Below, piece by piece: positions 18,368 to 27,959 of a DNA stretch of 33,758 nucleotides. The position numbers and the translations under genes were made by a program. The stretch is from Acidobacteriota bacterium. GTDB taxonomy: Bacteria; Acidobacteriota; Blastocatellia; Pyrinomonadales; Pyrinomonadaceae. Location: assembly GCA_003222845.1 (NCBI GenBank), contig QHXG01000245.1:1-33758 (forward strand). The letters run 5' to 3'. A model generated the notes under the pieces. That model saw only the letters and a program-made list of their open reading frames with translations. It was not told the origin of the DNA and did no database searches. Within the stretch, counting starts at the first letter, position 1. Each line of letters starts with the position of its first letter.

Positions 18368-19594
18368 ATGTCCGAACTTGATTTCGATACTCTGATTTCG
18401 CCCTGCTCACGCGAACAGTTCTTTTCTGAGTACTGGGAAACGAAGCCGTTGCGGATTTCGAGACGCCAGCCTGACTATTACGGCTCATTGGTTTCGGGAA
18501 GCGACATAGATTACCTGCTCTCTGTTGCCTGTCTGCTCGATCGCGAGGGTGTCGAATTGCTTGGCTCCAAGGAACTCCGCGAGGGTTCGGACAAAAAACC
18601 TGCTTCGGCCCTTTATCAAGCCTATCGGCAAGGCGCATCCTTTAGAATCCGCGGAATAAATCGTTTTTGGAAACCTATCTGGACTTTGTGCATCCGAATG
18701 CAGGAACTGTTCGGTTTTCAAGTCGCAGCAAACCTATATTGCACGCCGGCAGACTCGCGTGCTCTCGATCGACATTACGATCTCCACGACACCATGCTGC
18801 TACAGGTAGCCGGCCGCAAGAACTGGCGTGTCTTTGGATCGCCGATTGAGCTTCCGCTTGAACATGTGCCGCTCATGAAATTCGAAAGGCCGATTGATGG
18901 TGTGCAATATCGCGGCGCTCCGGTCATTCGCGATGTGACGGCAAAATATGAACCGATCGAGCCGAGTGATGAGTTTGTGCTTGAACCCGGCGATCTCTTG
19001 TACTTACCCAGGGGGGCCGTACACGAAGCCCGGTCCGCAGATTCAATTTCTGCCCATGTGACAATCGGCATCTATCCTGTCACGTGGGTCGATCTAATCG
19101 CCGTCGCTCTGGGTCAGCTTGGATATCAAGACGTACGATTGAGAAAGGCTCTCCCGGTGGGCTTCAACTCAGCGGACGCGGCGATCAAAGAAGAGTTCGA
19201 CAAACTGCTAAATGAGGTCGCGAGATCCGCCGATGTTTCAAAGGCAATGGAAGAAATAAGGGCAAGTCTTACCTGGAACCAACAAGCTATTGGTGAAGGT
19301 TCGATTGCCGATTCTGAGCCTCGATCGATCGATGTTGAGACCCTTATCGAGCGCAGACCAGGATTATCGTGCAGGCTTGTAATGGATGGGGATTTTGTTC
19401 GTTTAGCGGCCTGCCATGGTGACCTTTCGCTGCCTAAATATTTCGCAAAGGCGATTCGTTTCGTTTCAGAGAATCAAAATTTCAGTGTGGGCGCGATTCC
19501 AGGCGGATTGAGCGATCATAGCAAGATCATACTTGCGCGCCGTTTAATCAATGACGGTTTCTTTCGCGTGGCGAAGAACTCGGTTCACAACTGA
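18368..19594 (+). CDS. JmjC / Cupin_4 (RoxA/MINA53/NO66-like) Fe(II)/2-oxoglutarate oxygenase
   Basis: ATG 18368 with AAGGAG at 18356-18361. FFSEYWETKPLRI; metal triad RHYDLHDTMLLQVAGRKNWRVF (HxD) and PGDLLYLPRGAVHEARS (distal H); C-terminal winged-helix-like region. Confidence 0.85.
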   Translation: MSELDFDTLISPCSREQFFSEYWETKPLRISRRQPDYYGSLVSGSDIDYLLSVACLLDREGVELLGSKELREGSDKKPASALYQAYRQGASFRIRGINRFWKPIWTLCIRMQELFGFQVAANLYCTPADSRALDRHYDLHDTMLLQVAGRKNWRVFGSPIELPLEHVPLMKFERPIDGVQYRGAPVIRDVTAKYEPIEPSDEFVLEPGDLLYLPRGAVHEARSADSISAHVTIGIYPVTWVDLIAVALGQLGYQDVRLRKALPVGFNSADAAIKEEFDKLLNEVARSADVSKAMEEIRASLTWNQQAIGEGSIADSEPRSIDVETLIERRPGLSCRLVMDGDFVRLAACHGDLSLPKYFAKAIRFVSENQNFSVGAIPGGLSDHSKIILARRLINDGFFRVAKNSVHN

Positions 19595-19625
19595 TAGCTA
19601 CTGTACTCACGCTGTGACTCGAAGA

Positions 19626-21302
19626 GTGTCCGAATCGATCAGTCACTATCGAGCAGAACTAATCTGTGGGCTTCTGCTCGTTGTGATGGGTCTGAATTTT
19701 CTTTCGGTTCTCCCGCGAAAGAACCTGACATTAGATGAGACCATCCATATTCCGGCCGGCTTCTATAATCTCCATGGAAACCTTGGCATCAATATCGAGC
19801 ACCCACCGCTGGTGAAGATGCTCTCGGCACTGCCGCTCCTTTTCACGCACACGCAGGCGCCGGCGGTGGATCCTCAGCGAGAGTATTCTGATTATCAAGT
19901 TGCCCAGAACTTCTGGCGGGCCAACGACGCGCATTACGAAGCGTTGACGTTCTGGCCGAGGGTGCCGATGATTGCGATCGCTCTGCTGCTTGGGGCGTTG
20001 ATATTTTTTTGTGCGCGACGCCTATTTGGTGCACGCGCGGCCGTCTTGGCGGTAGCCCTCTATGCACTTGAACCTACTGTGCTGGCACATGGCAGAGTAG
20101 TTCAAACTGATATTCCTTCAGCCCTCGCCTACTTGCTCCTGTCATTCGCGCTCTACTCTTATTTACAAACCCCTAACTTTCGTCATGCGCTATATGTCGG
20201 TCTGAGCGCCGGGCTGGCACTCTCCACCAAATTTTCGATGGTTGCGCTGGCGCCGCTGGCGAGTTTGCCGCTACTTGGCCTTTTCATTTTCGCACCGAGA
20301 CTTGGACAAAAGCGTGGCTTGGTTGCGGCGCAACTGGCCACTGCGACAGTTGCACTAATAATGGTCGTCAACGCGGGTTATTTCTTTCATCACTCTGCTC
20401 AGCGATACACTCTGTCTTTGTACGATAACGGAAGTTCGACCGTAACCCATCAGCCAGTGAGAGAACTGGCGACGAAAGCCTTCACAGCCTTACAATACAT
20501 CATTCCAGCGGATTTTATTCACGGTATGACACGCGTTCTGATCCTAAATCAGGGTCGGTCAACCGCAGGCTTACTTGGCATGTACAGCAAAGAGGGATGG
20601 TGGTACTACTTCCCGATCGCGTTTGCGCTGAAGACCGCTATCCCTTTTTTACTTCTCTCAGTGCTATCCACTCTCTGGGCGCTCTGGATCTTATTTCGAA
20701 AACGCGACGAGCGCGTGTTGGTCTTACTCGTGCCAATGTTTTCATACGCCGCGTTGGCGATGATGGCTTCGACGAACATCGGGATCAGACATCTGTTGCC
20801 AGTCTATCCGTTCCTCTTCATCCTGGGTGGCGCGTTTTTGGATCATCTACTTTCTTACCGCAAGCAGCGCGTTCTGATGGCAGGAATCCTGGCGGTAGTT
20901 TTAGGCTGGATGGGCATTGAAGCGATTAGGGCGTATCCCGATTACGTAACCTACATGAATGAGTTTGCATCGCGGGCCCCGCATTGGTACTACCTTTCAG
21001 ATTCAAACGTCGAGTGGGGCGATGACGTTAAGGGGCTGGCCGCATATCTGCATGAGCGAGGCGAAGACACAGTGAGCGAGGCAATTTGGGGTTTCGAGAT
21101 CCTGGAGAAGTATGGAATAAGAAAGGCCGATGCTCCGTCTAATCCGGCCGAGGCGATGACTCGCTACGTTGCCGTCGGCGCCAGTTTCTTAAACGGTTCG
21201 GTCAATCCCAGTCGTAATCCTAATGATTATGCTGCGTATCGCGAGTTGAAACCTGAAAAAATAATCGGAGGTTCAATCTACGTGTATCGAATAAGGCAGT
21301 GA
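19626..21302 (+). CDS. GT39/PMT_2 family membrane glycosyltransferase
   Basis: ORF 19551..21302; GTG 19626 is a plausible start beyond the upstream CDS. LTLDETIHIPAGFYNLHGNLGINIEHPPLVKMLSALPLLF and LFGARAAVLAVALYALEPTVLAHGRVVQTDIPSALAYLL. Confidence 0.8.
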   Translation: MSESISHYRAELICGLLLVVMGLNFLSVLPRKNLTLDETIHIPAGFYNLHGNLGINIEHPPLVKMLSALPLLFTHTQAPAVDPQREYSDYQVAQNFWRANDAHYEALTFWPRVPMIAIALLLGALIFFCARRLFGARAAVLAVALYALEPTVLAHGRVVQTDIPSALAYLLLSFALYSYLQTPNFRHALYVGLSAGLALSTKFSMVALAPLASLPLLGLFIFAPRLGQKRGLVAAQLATATVALIMVVNAGYFFHHSAQRYTLSLYDNGSSTVTHQPVRELATKAFTALQYIIPADFIHGMTRVLILNQGRSTAGLLGMYSKEGWWYYFPIAFALKTAIPFLLLSVLSTLWALWILFRKRDERVLVLLVPMFSYAALAMMASTNIGIRHLLPVYPFLFILGGAFLDHLLSYRKQRVLMAGILAVVLGWMGIEAIRAYPDYVTYMNEFASRAPHWYYLSDSNVEWGDDVKGLAAYLHERGEDTVSEAIWGFEILEKYGIRKADAPSNPAEAMTRYVAVGASFLNGSVNPSRNPNDYAAYRELKPEKIIGGSIYVYRIRQ

Positions 21303-21401
21303 ATCCCGCCAAACCGCGTCATCTCTCTCGCTCGACATGGTAAACTCCACCTTCCTGACCTAAGGCTTTAGAGCCAGTAGAATTTCAGACGAAGCTGCGC
21401 G

Positions 21402-22991
21402 ATGTCTCTGCCCGGTGCTGCAAAGCTAACGAATTTCATCCGTCGGCATAGCCTGCCCCTTTCAATAATCGCGATCACGATTCTGTTCATTCTTTACACC
21501 TATGGACTCACAGAGAATCCGCCCGGTTTCTATCATGACGAGGCAGCTCTTGCTTATAACGCTTACCTCTTGGCCAAAACTGGTAACAGCGAATTCGGAG
21601 TTCGCTGGCCTCTCTTTGTTCAAACCTTTACGTGGCCGTTAACGGTTTATGCTAATCCCGTCTGCATCTATCTGCTGGCGGCATTCAATCTTGTGTTTCC
21701 TCCGAGCATTTGGCTTGCCAGGTTCTTGAGTTCGGTTGCCGGCTTTGAAACAGGGTTGCTGTTGGGTCTGCTGGGCTACAGAATCTCGCGCAAGGCTAAG
21801 TTTGGAGTCATCGTCGGACTTACCGCTTTGATTACGCCGTGGCTCTTCGAAGTCGATCGTCTGTTCTTCGATCCGTCCTTCTACCCTCTCGCGCTGACTC
21901 TTTTCCTGCTGTCACTATACAAAGCGCACACCAAGGAACGTTGGAGTTGGTTCAACGTCGCCGCACTCGCGGCCACGCTTGGGCTGCTGACTTATACTTA
22001 TACAATTGGACGAATGCTCTCCGGGCTATTGGCCCTCGGCCTTGGTTTCTTTGCCATTAATAAAGGGCGACTATTTGATGTCATTAAGGTCTGGATTGGT
22101 TATGGCGTCGCTCTGATCCCGCTCGCGATATTCAATCTCAGACATCCGGGAGCTCTCACTTCGAGATTCTGGGCACTTTCGTACGTGAGCGCTGAGAAAA
22201 CTTTTCAGGGAATCGCCTTCACATTCATCACCCGATATTTTCAGGACCTTAGTTTTGCGCGGCTTCTCACAACGGGCGATATCAACCCGCGTCATCACGT
22301 GCCTGGCGCAACTGGTAGCTTGCTCGCCGCGCCGTTCATTCTTGCTTTGATGGGCATCGTAATTATTTTCTGGCGTCACCGGCGCGACCCGTGGTGGCGC
22401 TTCATGATTTTCGGTTTGTTTGCAGCCGTTATTCCCGGCGCGCTGACCTCCGATGCTTTTCACACCGGACGAATGATCGCATGTCCAATCTTCTTATTAG
22501 TTTTGACAATTCCAGCGCTTGAATGGCTGATTCAAAGCGGTAGCGAGAAAGAACAATCGCAGGCGATCGAAGGCGCGTCAGAAGGCGCGGCCGATTCGAC
22601 AAAAGAAGAGACGAGCGCCTCGCCCCGACGAGCAGTCTTAGTCATTTTGCTGCTCGCCACCATCGTGCAGGCTGCATATTTCCAAGCGGTATTTTGGCGT
22701 CTCGGTCCGAAACGAATATTCGTTTTGGATGCAAACTACAAGACCGTTTATGACGTTGCCGTCGCGATGCCTTCGAGACCCATTTATCTTGCGGATGGAG
22801 AGTTTGGCCCGGGTTACATTCACGCCCTTTGGTACGCGACCCTGGAAGGACGAAACACGTCGGAGTTCGTACATCTGAATTATGGCGAGAAGGCTCCTTC
22901 GGGATCTCTCGTAATCAGCGCAGAGGGCAGTTGCACAAGTTGCGAAGTCGTGTTAACGAGCGGCCAATACTCTGTGTATCGACAATTCTGA
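21402..22991 (+). CDS. GT39/ArnT-like membrane glycosyltransferase
   Basis: 529 aa from ATG; LTENPPGFYHDEAALAYNAYLLAKTGNSEFGVRWPLFVQTF (acidic motif after TM1); multiple TM segments. Confidence 0.78.
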   Translation: MSLPGAAKLTNFIRRHSLPLSIIAITILFILYTYGLTENPPGFYHDEAALAYNAYLLAKTGNSEFGVRWPLFVQTFTWPLTVYANPVCIYLLAAFNLVFPPSIWLARFLSSVAGFETGLLLGLLGYRISRKAKFGVIVGLTALITPWLFEVDRLFFDPSFYPLALTLFLLSLYKAHTKERWSWFNVAALAATLGLLTYTYTIGRMLSGLLALGLGFFAINKGRLFDVIKVWIGYGVALIPLAIFNLRHPGALTSRFWALSYVSAEKTFQGIAFTFITRYFQDLSFARLLTTGDINPRHHVPGATGSLLAAPFILALMGIVIIFWRHRRDPWWRFMIFGLFAAVIPGALTSDAFHTGRMIACPIFLLVLTIPALEWLIQSGSEKEQSQAIEGASEGAADSTKEETSASPRRAVLVILLLATIVQAAYFQAVFWRLGPKRIFVLDANYKTVYDVAVAMPSRPIYLADGEFGPGYIHALWYATLEGRNTSEFVHLNYGEKAPSGSLVISAEGSCTSCEVVLTSGQYSVYRQF

Positions 22992-23036
22992 GGAGAGAAA
23001 GGCCAGGGTCCTGTTTCTAAAGTTCGCATGGATATC

Positions 23037-23134
23037 TTCGACAGGATTTACAAGTTTCACAAGATTAAGGAAGAAAACTCAGACAAGGAATTACGCCCAC
23101 CTTCCATTTTGTAAATCTTGTTAATCCTGTCGAA
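23037..23134. repeat. Imperfect inverted repeat between convergent genes
   Basis: TTCGACAGGATTTACAAGTTTCACAAGATTA (23037-23067) against TTGTAAATCTTGTTAATCCTGTCGAA (23109-23134; reverse complement TTCGACAGGATTAACAAGATTTACAA). Confidence 0.75.
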
Positions 23135-23173
23135 ACAGAGCGCACTTTTGCGGCGTTCTTTGGAGACACCACA

Positions 23174-24175
23174 CTAACCGATCTTTCCAAAACCTCGCCA
23201 GCTATTTTGATTGTGCCAGCCGATAACGACATCGCTGGCGCCGATGTCGCGCCACCATTCTTCAAACTCTTCGCGCGGAATGTAGAACGCCGTTGGCGCA
23301 ATTAAATGATCGAAGACGATCGAGTGATGCTCGCGCCAGTCAAAAACCGAAATCGAATTCAAGTAGTCGTTATAGAACAGATGGCGCGCGCATCGCCGGC
23401 CTCGCGGACTGCGATTGAGTGGGCCATAGATTGTCTTGCTTATGGCGTATACGAGCGCGGTCGGCAGCTTGGAGAGATGCAAAAGTAAGCGAGGCCCAAT
23501 GCGAGACGTAATGTTCTTACGAAGCGGGTCGACAAGGCGCGTTATCCATTGATTATTTTCAGCGCCGTAGACCCACGCCGAGATATGACCTCCCGGCTTT
23601 ACTTTCGCCGCCAGCGCTACGAATCCCCCGCGGGGATCAGGAAGATGGTGCAAGACACCGACTGAAAACGCATAGTCGAATACGCGACGCAGCGGCAGAT
23701 GATAAATGTCGGCTTGTATGATATGCGCGTTTGGTAGCTCCCGCGTCGCCGTAAACGCAGTTTCCACCGCATCGCTCAAGTCAAAGGATACAACGTCGCG
23801 TGCTCCCCAACCGGCTGCCAACTGCGTATGCCGGCCCTTGCCGCAGCCGCCTTCAAGAATGACCTTGCCGGCGAAGAACTCCGTACGAACGGGGGCGAGC
23901 CAACCGAGAAACTGCTGCGCGTAATCCGGCCGGTGATGGTTGAAGTGCTGCCACGACCAACCGAACTTTTCTGCGGTCGCGGCCTTATCTGGTTCGATTT
24001 CGCGTGCCTCGACAAAACGTGGTATGCCTCGCACGACGGGAAACCGCCGGCTACAGCTTGCGCACTCGAGTTCACCTTCGATTATTTCGCCCGCTTGCTC
24101 TTTCGTCACTGAAAACGGTTTGATTTCACCTTCACACAAAGGGCATGCCAAATATTGAAGCAGGCGTTCTTTCAT
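23174..24175 (-). CDS. Class I SAM-dependent methyltransferase with N-terminal Trm112-like zinc-binding segment
   Basis: 333 aa; MKERLLQYLACPLCEGEIKPF...LECASCSRRFPVVRGIPRFV; VILEGGCGKGRHTQLAAGWGARDVVSFDLSDAV; FSVGVLHHLPDPRGGF. Confidence 0.88.
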   Translation of the reverse strand: MKERLLQYLACPLCEGEIKPFSVTKEQAGEIIEGELECASCSRRFPVVRGIPRFVEAREIEPDKAATAEKFGWSWQHFNHHRPDYAQQFLGWLAPVRTEFFAGKVILEGGCGKGRHTQLAAGWGARDVVSFDLSDAVETAFTATRELPNAHIIQADIYHLPLRRVFDYAFSVGVLHHLPDPRGGFVALAAKVKPGGHISAWVYGAENNQWITRLVDPLRKNITSRIGPRLLLHLSKLPTALVYAISKTIYGPLNRSPRGRRCARHLFYNDYLNSISVFDWREHHSIVFDHLIAPTAFYIPREEFEEWWRDIGASDVVIGWHNQNSWRGFGKIG

Positions 24176-24201
24176 AGGACTATAAGAGCGATGAGCATCT
24201 C

Positions 24202-25857
24202 TTAGTTATCATCTGGAGTTACATCACGATAGATCGAAAGTTCAGTAACCAAATCCTGATATGCTTTGCGCTTCTCAAGCGCGCTACCGGGCCGCGCGCA
24301 TATTGAAAATGCCGCGTTACGGTTGATCGCCACGGGACAATAATGCTGCGAAACCCACGCTCGCAATGGATGCTCAGGTCCCAATCGGGCGGGCGCTGGA
24401 CCAGTAGTCTTTTCGCCGATCACGTCATTCATTAGAATCACGAGATCTGGTGGATTACGTTCGAGGTCATTGATGGCTTTAGTTGTCAGTTCCCCTGCCA
24501 ATGGGCCACCCGCTGCGTCCTGGATAAAGAAGAAGCCCACGGGCGGTCGCCGATTAGTGAGGAAGTAGAAGCTCGGCTCACTGCCAAACACGTACAACGT
24601 CTCATTGGGAGCCAGAAATTTTTTGATCTCGTTCGCCAATTCTTCGCTGGCTGCATAAACATTACCATATTCTCGTTTTGACCATTGCTGCGGACTCATA
24701 CTGTAAACCCACAGTTCTGACTGCAAGATGAACAGCAAAGCGATCACGGCGAACGCTTGGGGCAGCCACGCGGCGAACTGCTCTCTGATAACGTGAGTTA
24801 GCTGGATCATCGCCCAACTCGCCCCAACTGCGAACAATGGCAGCCAAAGCTGATAATAATGGCTATAGAATCTCCCCGAGATTCCGATCGTGACTTGCGT
24901 TGCGACAGCGTATGCGATTAACAAAACCCAGGGTCGCCGCGATCCTTTAAACCACGCAATGATTCCGCCGACTAGCGTCAGAAAGATCAGAGGAGAAATG
25001 ACCTGCAACTGGGTTGGATAAAGGTGCCTTCCGAGTGAGGACAATAAATTAATGAATACGTTGCCGGAATAATAACGTGGATAGACAAACATCGTCGTGT
25101 ACAGAATCTGAAACCGGCCCGTCACTGAAAAATAGGCGAAGAATGCGGCCCACGCAGCGGCGCCTACAGTGGCGATAATCAAGAATTCTCTGACAGCCTG
25201 CTTGCGCCTCTTCGGGGAGAGTTCAGGGGGGTAGGCCACAAGGGCGATGGCAAAACAGATTCCGTAAATCGCGCACTGAGGTTTATAGAACGAGGCTAAC
25301 GCTAAGACGCACCCAATCGCGATAGACCAGGGAATATAGGACTTGTCAGAAGCATTATCTGAGCGTGGTTGGCGCAACAAGAGCGCGAAGGTCCAGATAA
25401 TTGGTCCATTCATGAAGGCTTCTAGATTGGGTTGATTAGCCTGAAGATCGAGATCGCCCGAAATGACCGTCCAGAAGACAGCGGCCCATAATCCGGCGGT
25501 GCGGCCCATTCCACTGCTTGACGCCGCCACATACACACCTAATAAGGTGATGATTGAAAGGGCTACATTCAGCGCATAGATCGAACCTCTGCCATAGCCG
25601 AATAAATCCTGGGCGATAACATTGGCAATATGAACCGCCGGCGGTTTATTCTCCCAGACTTCCGAATAGTAATGACGACCCGCGCGCATCTCGTTGGCGA
25701 TCACCGCCGCCGTCGTGATGTCATGTTCAACCGGCTCGTCATAAGTATGAAGACGCGCGACAAAGATGAAACACGAAAGTCCTAAGAGGAACAGGAGGAC
25801 GAATCGTTTGCTCGCCGATCGTTGAGGAGAGGAGCCAATCTCGATTTGATCACTCAT
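24202..25857 (-). CDS. GT39-like membrane glycosyltransferase
   Basis: 551 aa; LHTYDEPVEHDITTAAVIANEMRAGRHYYSEVWENKPPAVHIANVIAQDLFG; about 10 TM segments. Confidence 0.78.
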   Translation of the reverse strand: MSDQIEIGSSPQRSASKRFVLLFLLGLSCFIFVARLHTYDEPVEHDITTAAVIANEMRAGRHYYSEVWENKPPAVHIANVIAQDLFGYGRGSIYALNVALSIITLLGVYVAASSSGMGRTAGLWAAVFWTVISGDLDLQANQPNLEAFMNGPIIWTFALLLRQPRSDNASDKSYIPWSIAIGCVLALASFYKPQCAIYGICFAIALVAYPPELSPKRRKQAVREFLIIATVGAAAWAAFFAYFSVTGRFQILYTTMFVYPRYYSGNVFINLLSSLGRHLYPTQLQVISPLIFLTLVGGIIAWFKGSRRPWVLLIAYAVATQVTIGISGRFYSHYYQLWLPLFAVGASWAMIQLTHVIREQFAAWLPQAFAVIALLFILQSELWVYSMSPQQWSKREYGNVYAASEELANEIKKFLAPNETLYVFGSEPSFYFLTNRRPPVGFFFIQDAAGGPLAGELTTKAINDLERNPPDLVILMNDVIGEKTTGPAPARLGPEHPLRAWVSQHYCPVAINRNAAFSICARPGSALEKRKAYQDLVTELSIYRDVTPDDN

Positions 25858-26082
25858 TCGTGAGTTGGATTCAGCGGTGGAACTCTATGCTTTTGAAGTT
25901 AGACCTGTCATCGGATAACACATTGTAAGAGCCGCCAAAACTCTGGTCAATGCACAAGTGGCGACGATCTGCAGTTTGGGCGATTCGTAACGCGCACTCC
26001 AATTTCGCTAGCGTAATCTTCTCTGAGGGACTAACTAATTCTCAGTTGTACCTCTAAGAACGTTATTAGCTCTAGCAATGAC

Positions 26083-27678
26083 TCAGAATGATGTACGGCG
26101 ATAAACGCGTATGCCGGTCATAAAATCAACTTGGAAGCGAGTATCGGGCAACGGAAAGTTGGCCTCAAGATGGTATTTGTCGCTTCCTCGAATAAGCTCG
26201 TCGAAAAGCATGAAGGTCTCGGGCGATGGTGGGTCGTAATTGTACCAGTTGTTGTTGTGATTGGGGTCCCAAGACCAATTCTTAAGATAAGGCGAGCGGA
26301 GCGCTTGTTCCATGATTCCGTAGGACAACGAACTCATAATGATAACGTCCGGCTGCTCGAGCGGCGACACCATTTTTAATTTCGATTCGTCAACCCAGGG
26401 ATACTCCCAACCCAGAATGATGGGCGGACTGTCTCCCGCTAAAGCGACGGTGCTGCCTGGTTGAATATGAGCATTGAGCCATTTAGAGGCTTCGGTTCGG
26501 GGATCCGCAAAACGCGCATGAATTCCCTGACCGCAGGCCCATCCTGACACCACCAGAATGATTGCGGCGAACCCTAAGCCGGTCATACGCAACAATAGCG
26601 ACGGACGCTTCACCAAAGCCATGCAAGCGTGGGCAGCGTAAATGCACATGAGCGGCGCCAGGGTTGCAATGTAGCGGGGCAAAACGTGGTGACGAAGAAA
26701 CCAGTAGTACAAGACAATGAAGCCGAGAATGGCGAGGTGGTGAAAGCGGTTCCGTCTGCCGGGCAGCAACACGCCAACGAAGAAAGCGATCAACACCGGC
26801 ACAGTCACAGTCATCGCTGTAATGCGCCACCAGATACCCGGCACTTGGTTCCACGGGACCATGCCGCGGTCGTACCATAAGAACTTTTCTTGTTTCCAAA
26901 AGGCCAGAAATCCTGAGAAATTGAGAACTATGTGCGGACTTGTGACCGCGAATACCACAAAGGCTATTTCGCCACAGATGGCGAGTCGTATGATCCAGCG
27001 CCGGGTGGTCTTAGCGGCCGCACCACGGGCGCGCACGATGTCTATCACAGCTAGTACAACTATCGCGAAGAGAAAGAGTGCCGCAGTGATTTTTGTACCC
27101 AGCAGAAGTCCCGTGAGCACGCCGAGGATCAGAAAGTCTCGGTCTCGCCCCGATCGTACGGCGCGAAAGAGAGCGAGAAAGCATGTGAGGAGAAAGAAAC
27201 CTACGATGATATCTTGAGTCGCGAACGCACTGTTCATACAGTGCGTGAACGAGACGGCTGTGATCGCCGCCGCCAGCAGTGCTGTGTTCCTATCATAGAG
27301 ATCAAGGGCGAGCCAATAGACGAGTAGGAGGGCTGCCGTCCCGGCCAGCACCGAGATCGCGCGCATTCCCATTAGGCATACTATTTCCCAGTGAGCCGGT
27401 GTCACAATAGACTTCACCGGCAGGAGCAGCGTCGCCAGCAAGTAAGGCACCGTTGAACCGTGAGTGAATCCCGTATCGCTGCCATAGTTGCTTGGAAATT
27501 CGACGGCGTGCTGAAAGGTCTTTTTCTCGTCTGGGTGATAGCGTCCGGTATAAGGGAGTATTCCCGCGCCCCAAAATATCGTGGAAACTCTCAGCAGGAA
27601 TCCGAATATTATGATGAGAAGCAAAAGGCGCTTCTCGCTTCGTGAGAATTGACCTGCTTCTTGGTTTGGGCTGCGCAT
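26083..27678 (-). CDS. GT39/PMT_2-like membrane glycosyltransferase
   Basis: 531 aa; ILPYTGRYHPDEKKTFQHAVEFPSNYGSDTGFTHGSTVPYLLATLLLP; LYDRNTALLAAAITAVSFTHCMNSAFATQDIIVGFFLL. Confidence 0.8.
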   Translation of the reverse strand: MRSPNQEAGQFSRSEKRLLLLIIIFGFLLRVSTIFWGAGILPYTGRYHPDEKKTFQHAVEFPSNYGSDTGFTHGSTVPYLLATLLLPVKSIVTPAHWEIVCLMGMRAISVLAGTAALLLVYWLALDLYDRNTALLAAAITAVSFTHCMNSAFATQDIIVGFFLLTCFLALFRAVRSGRDRDFLILGVLTGLLLGTKITAALFLFAIVVLAVIDIVRARGAAAKTTRRWIIRLAICGEIAFVVFAVTSPHIVLNFSGFLAFWKQEKFLWYDRGMVPWNQVPGIWWRITAMTVTVPVLIAFFVGVLLPGRRNRFHHLAILGFIVLYYWFLRHHVLPRYIATLAPLMCIYAAHACMALVKRPSLLLRMTGLGFAAIILVVSGWACGQGIHARFADPRTEASKWLNAHIQPGSTVALAGDSPPIILGWEYPWVDESKLKMVSPLEQPDVIIMSSLSYGIMEQALRSPYLKNWSWDPNHNNNWYNYDPPSPETFMLFDELIRGSDKYHLEANFPLPDTRFQVDFMTGIRVYRRTSF

Positions 27679-27719
27679 GTGCTTGGCTTCGAGCGGGCGC
27701 TTAGATCCTCGATGAATCC

Positions 27720-27794
27720 TGCCGTCAAGAGTAGCAGGATAACGGAGAATGCAGCGAGTGCGGTAGCCAGTCGGCGCGGTCCGTTGGACCGCAC
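27720..27794 (-). pseudogene. Remnant of a second copy of the C-terminal region of the 27960..29531 protein
   Basis: ORF 27609..27794 begins (V)RSNGPRRLATALAAFSVILLLLTAGFI, matching LRGPRRLVVALSGVSVIMLALTAGFL in 27960..29531. The DNA also shares GAATCC[C/T]GCCGT and GGTCCG blocks. Confidence 0.5.
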
Positions 27795-27959
27795 AATATT
27801 TTTTTCATTGAGAGTTTACCCGTAAGCCACGGGTGCGATTTTCAAAGCTCGGAGGATGCCTTCAGTTGACCGATCATATGCCTCTGAGTAAGTCCGTCCT
27901 TGAGGTACTACAAACGGAGGACTAATTGTAGGTGCCGTCACCAGCTTGGTCCAATCTGG

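Noticed and set aside
26822-27217. 131-aa plus-strand ORF antisense to the GT39-like gene
   Set aside because: Arg/Lys/Ser-rich shadow ORF with no domain.
27818-27834. Small hairpin ACCCGT-aagcc-ACGGGT
   Set aside because: Only a 6-bp stem; could be chance or a fragment of a dispersed repeat.
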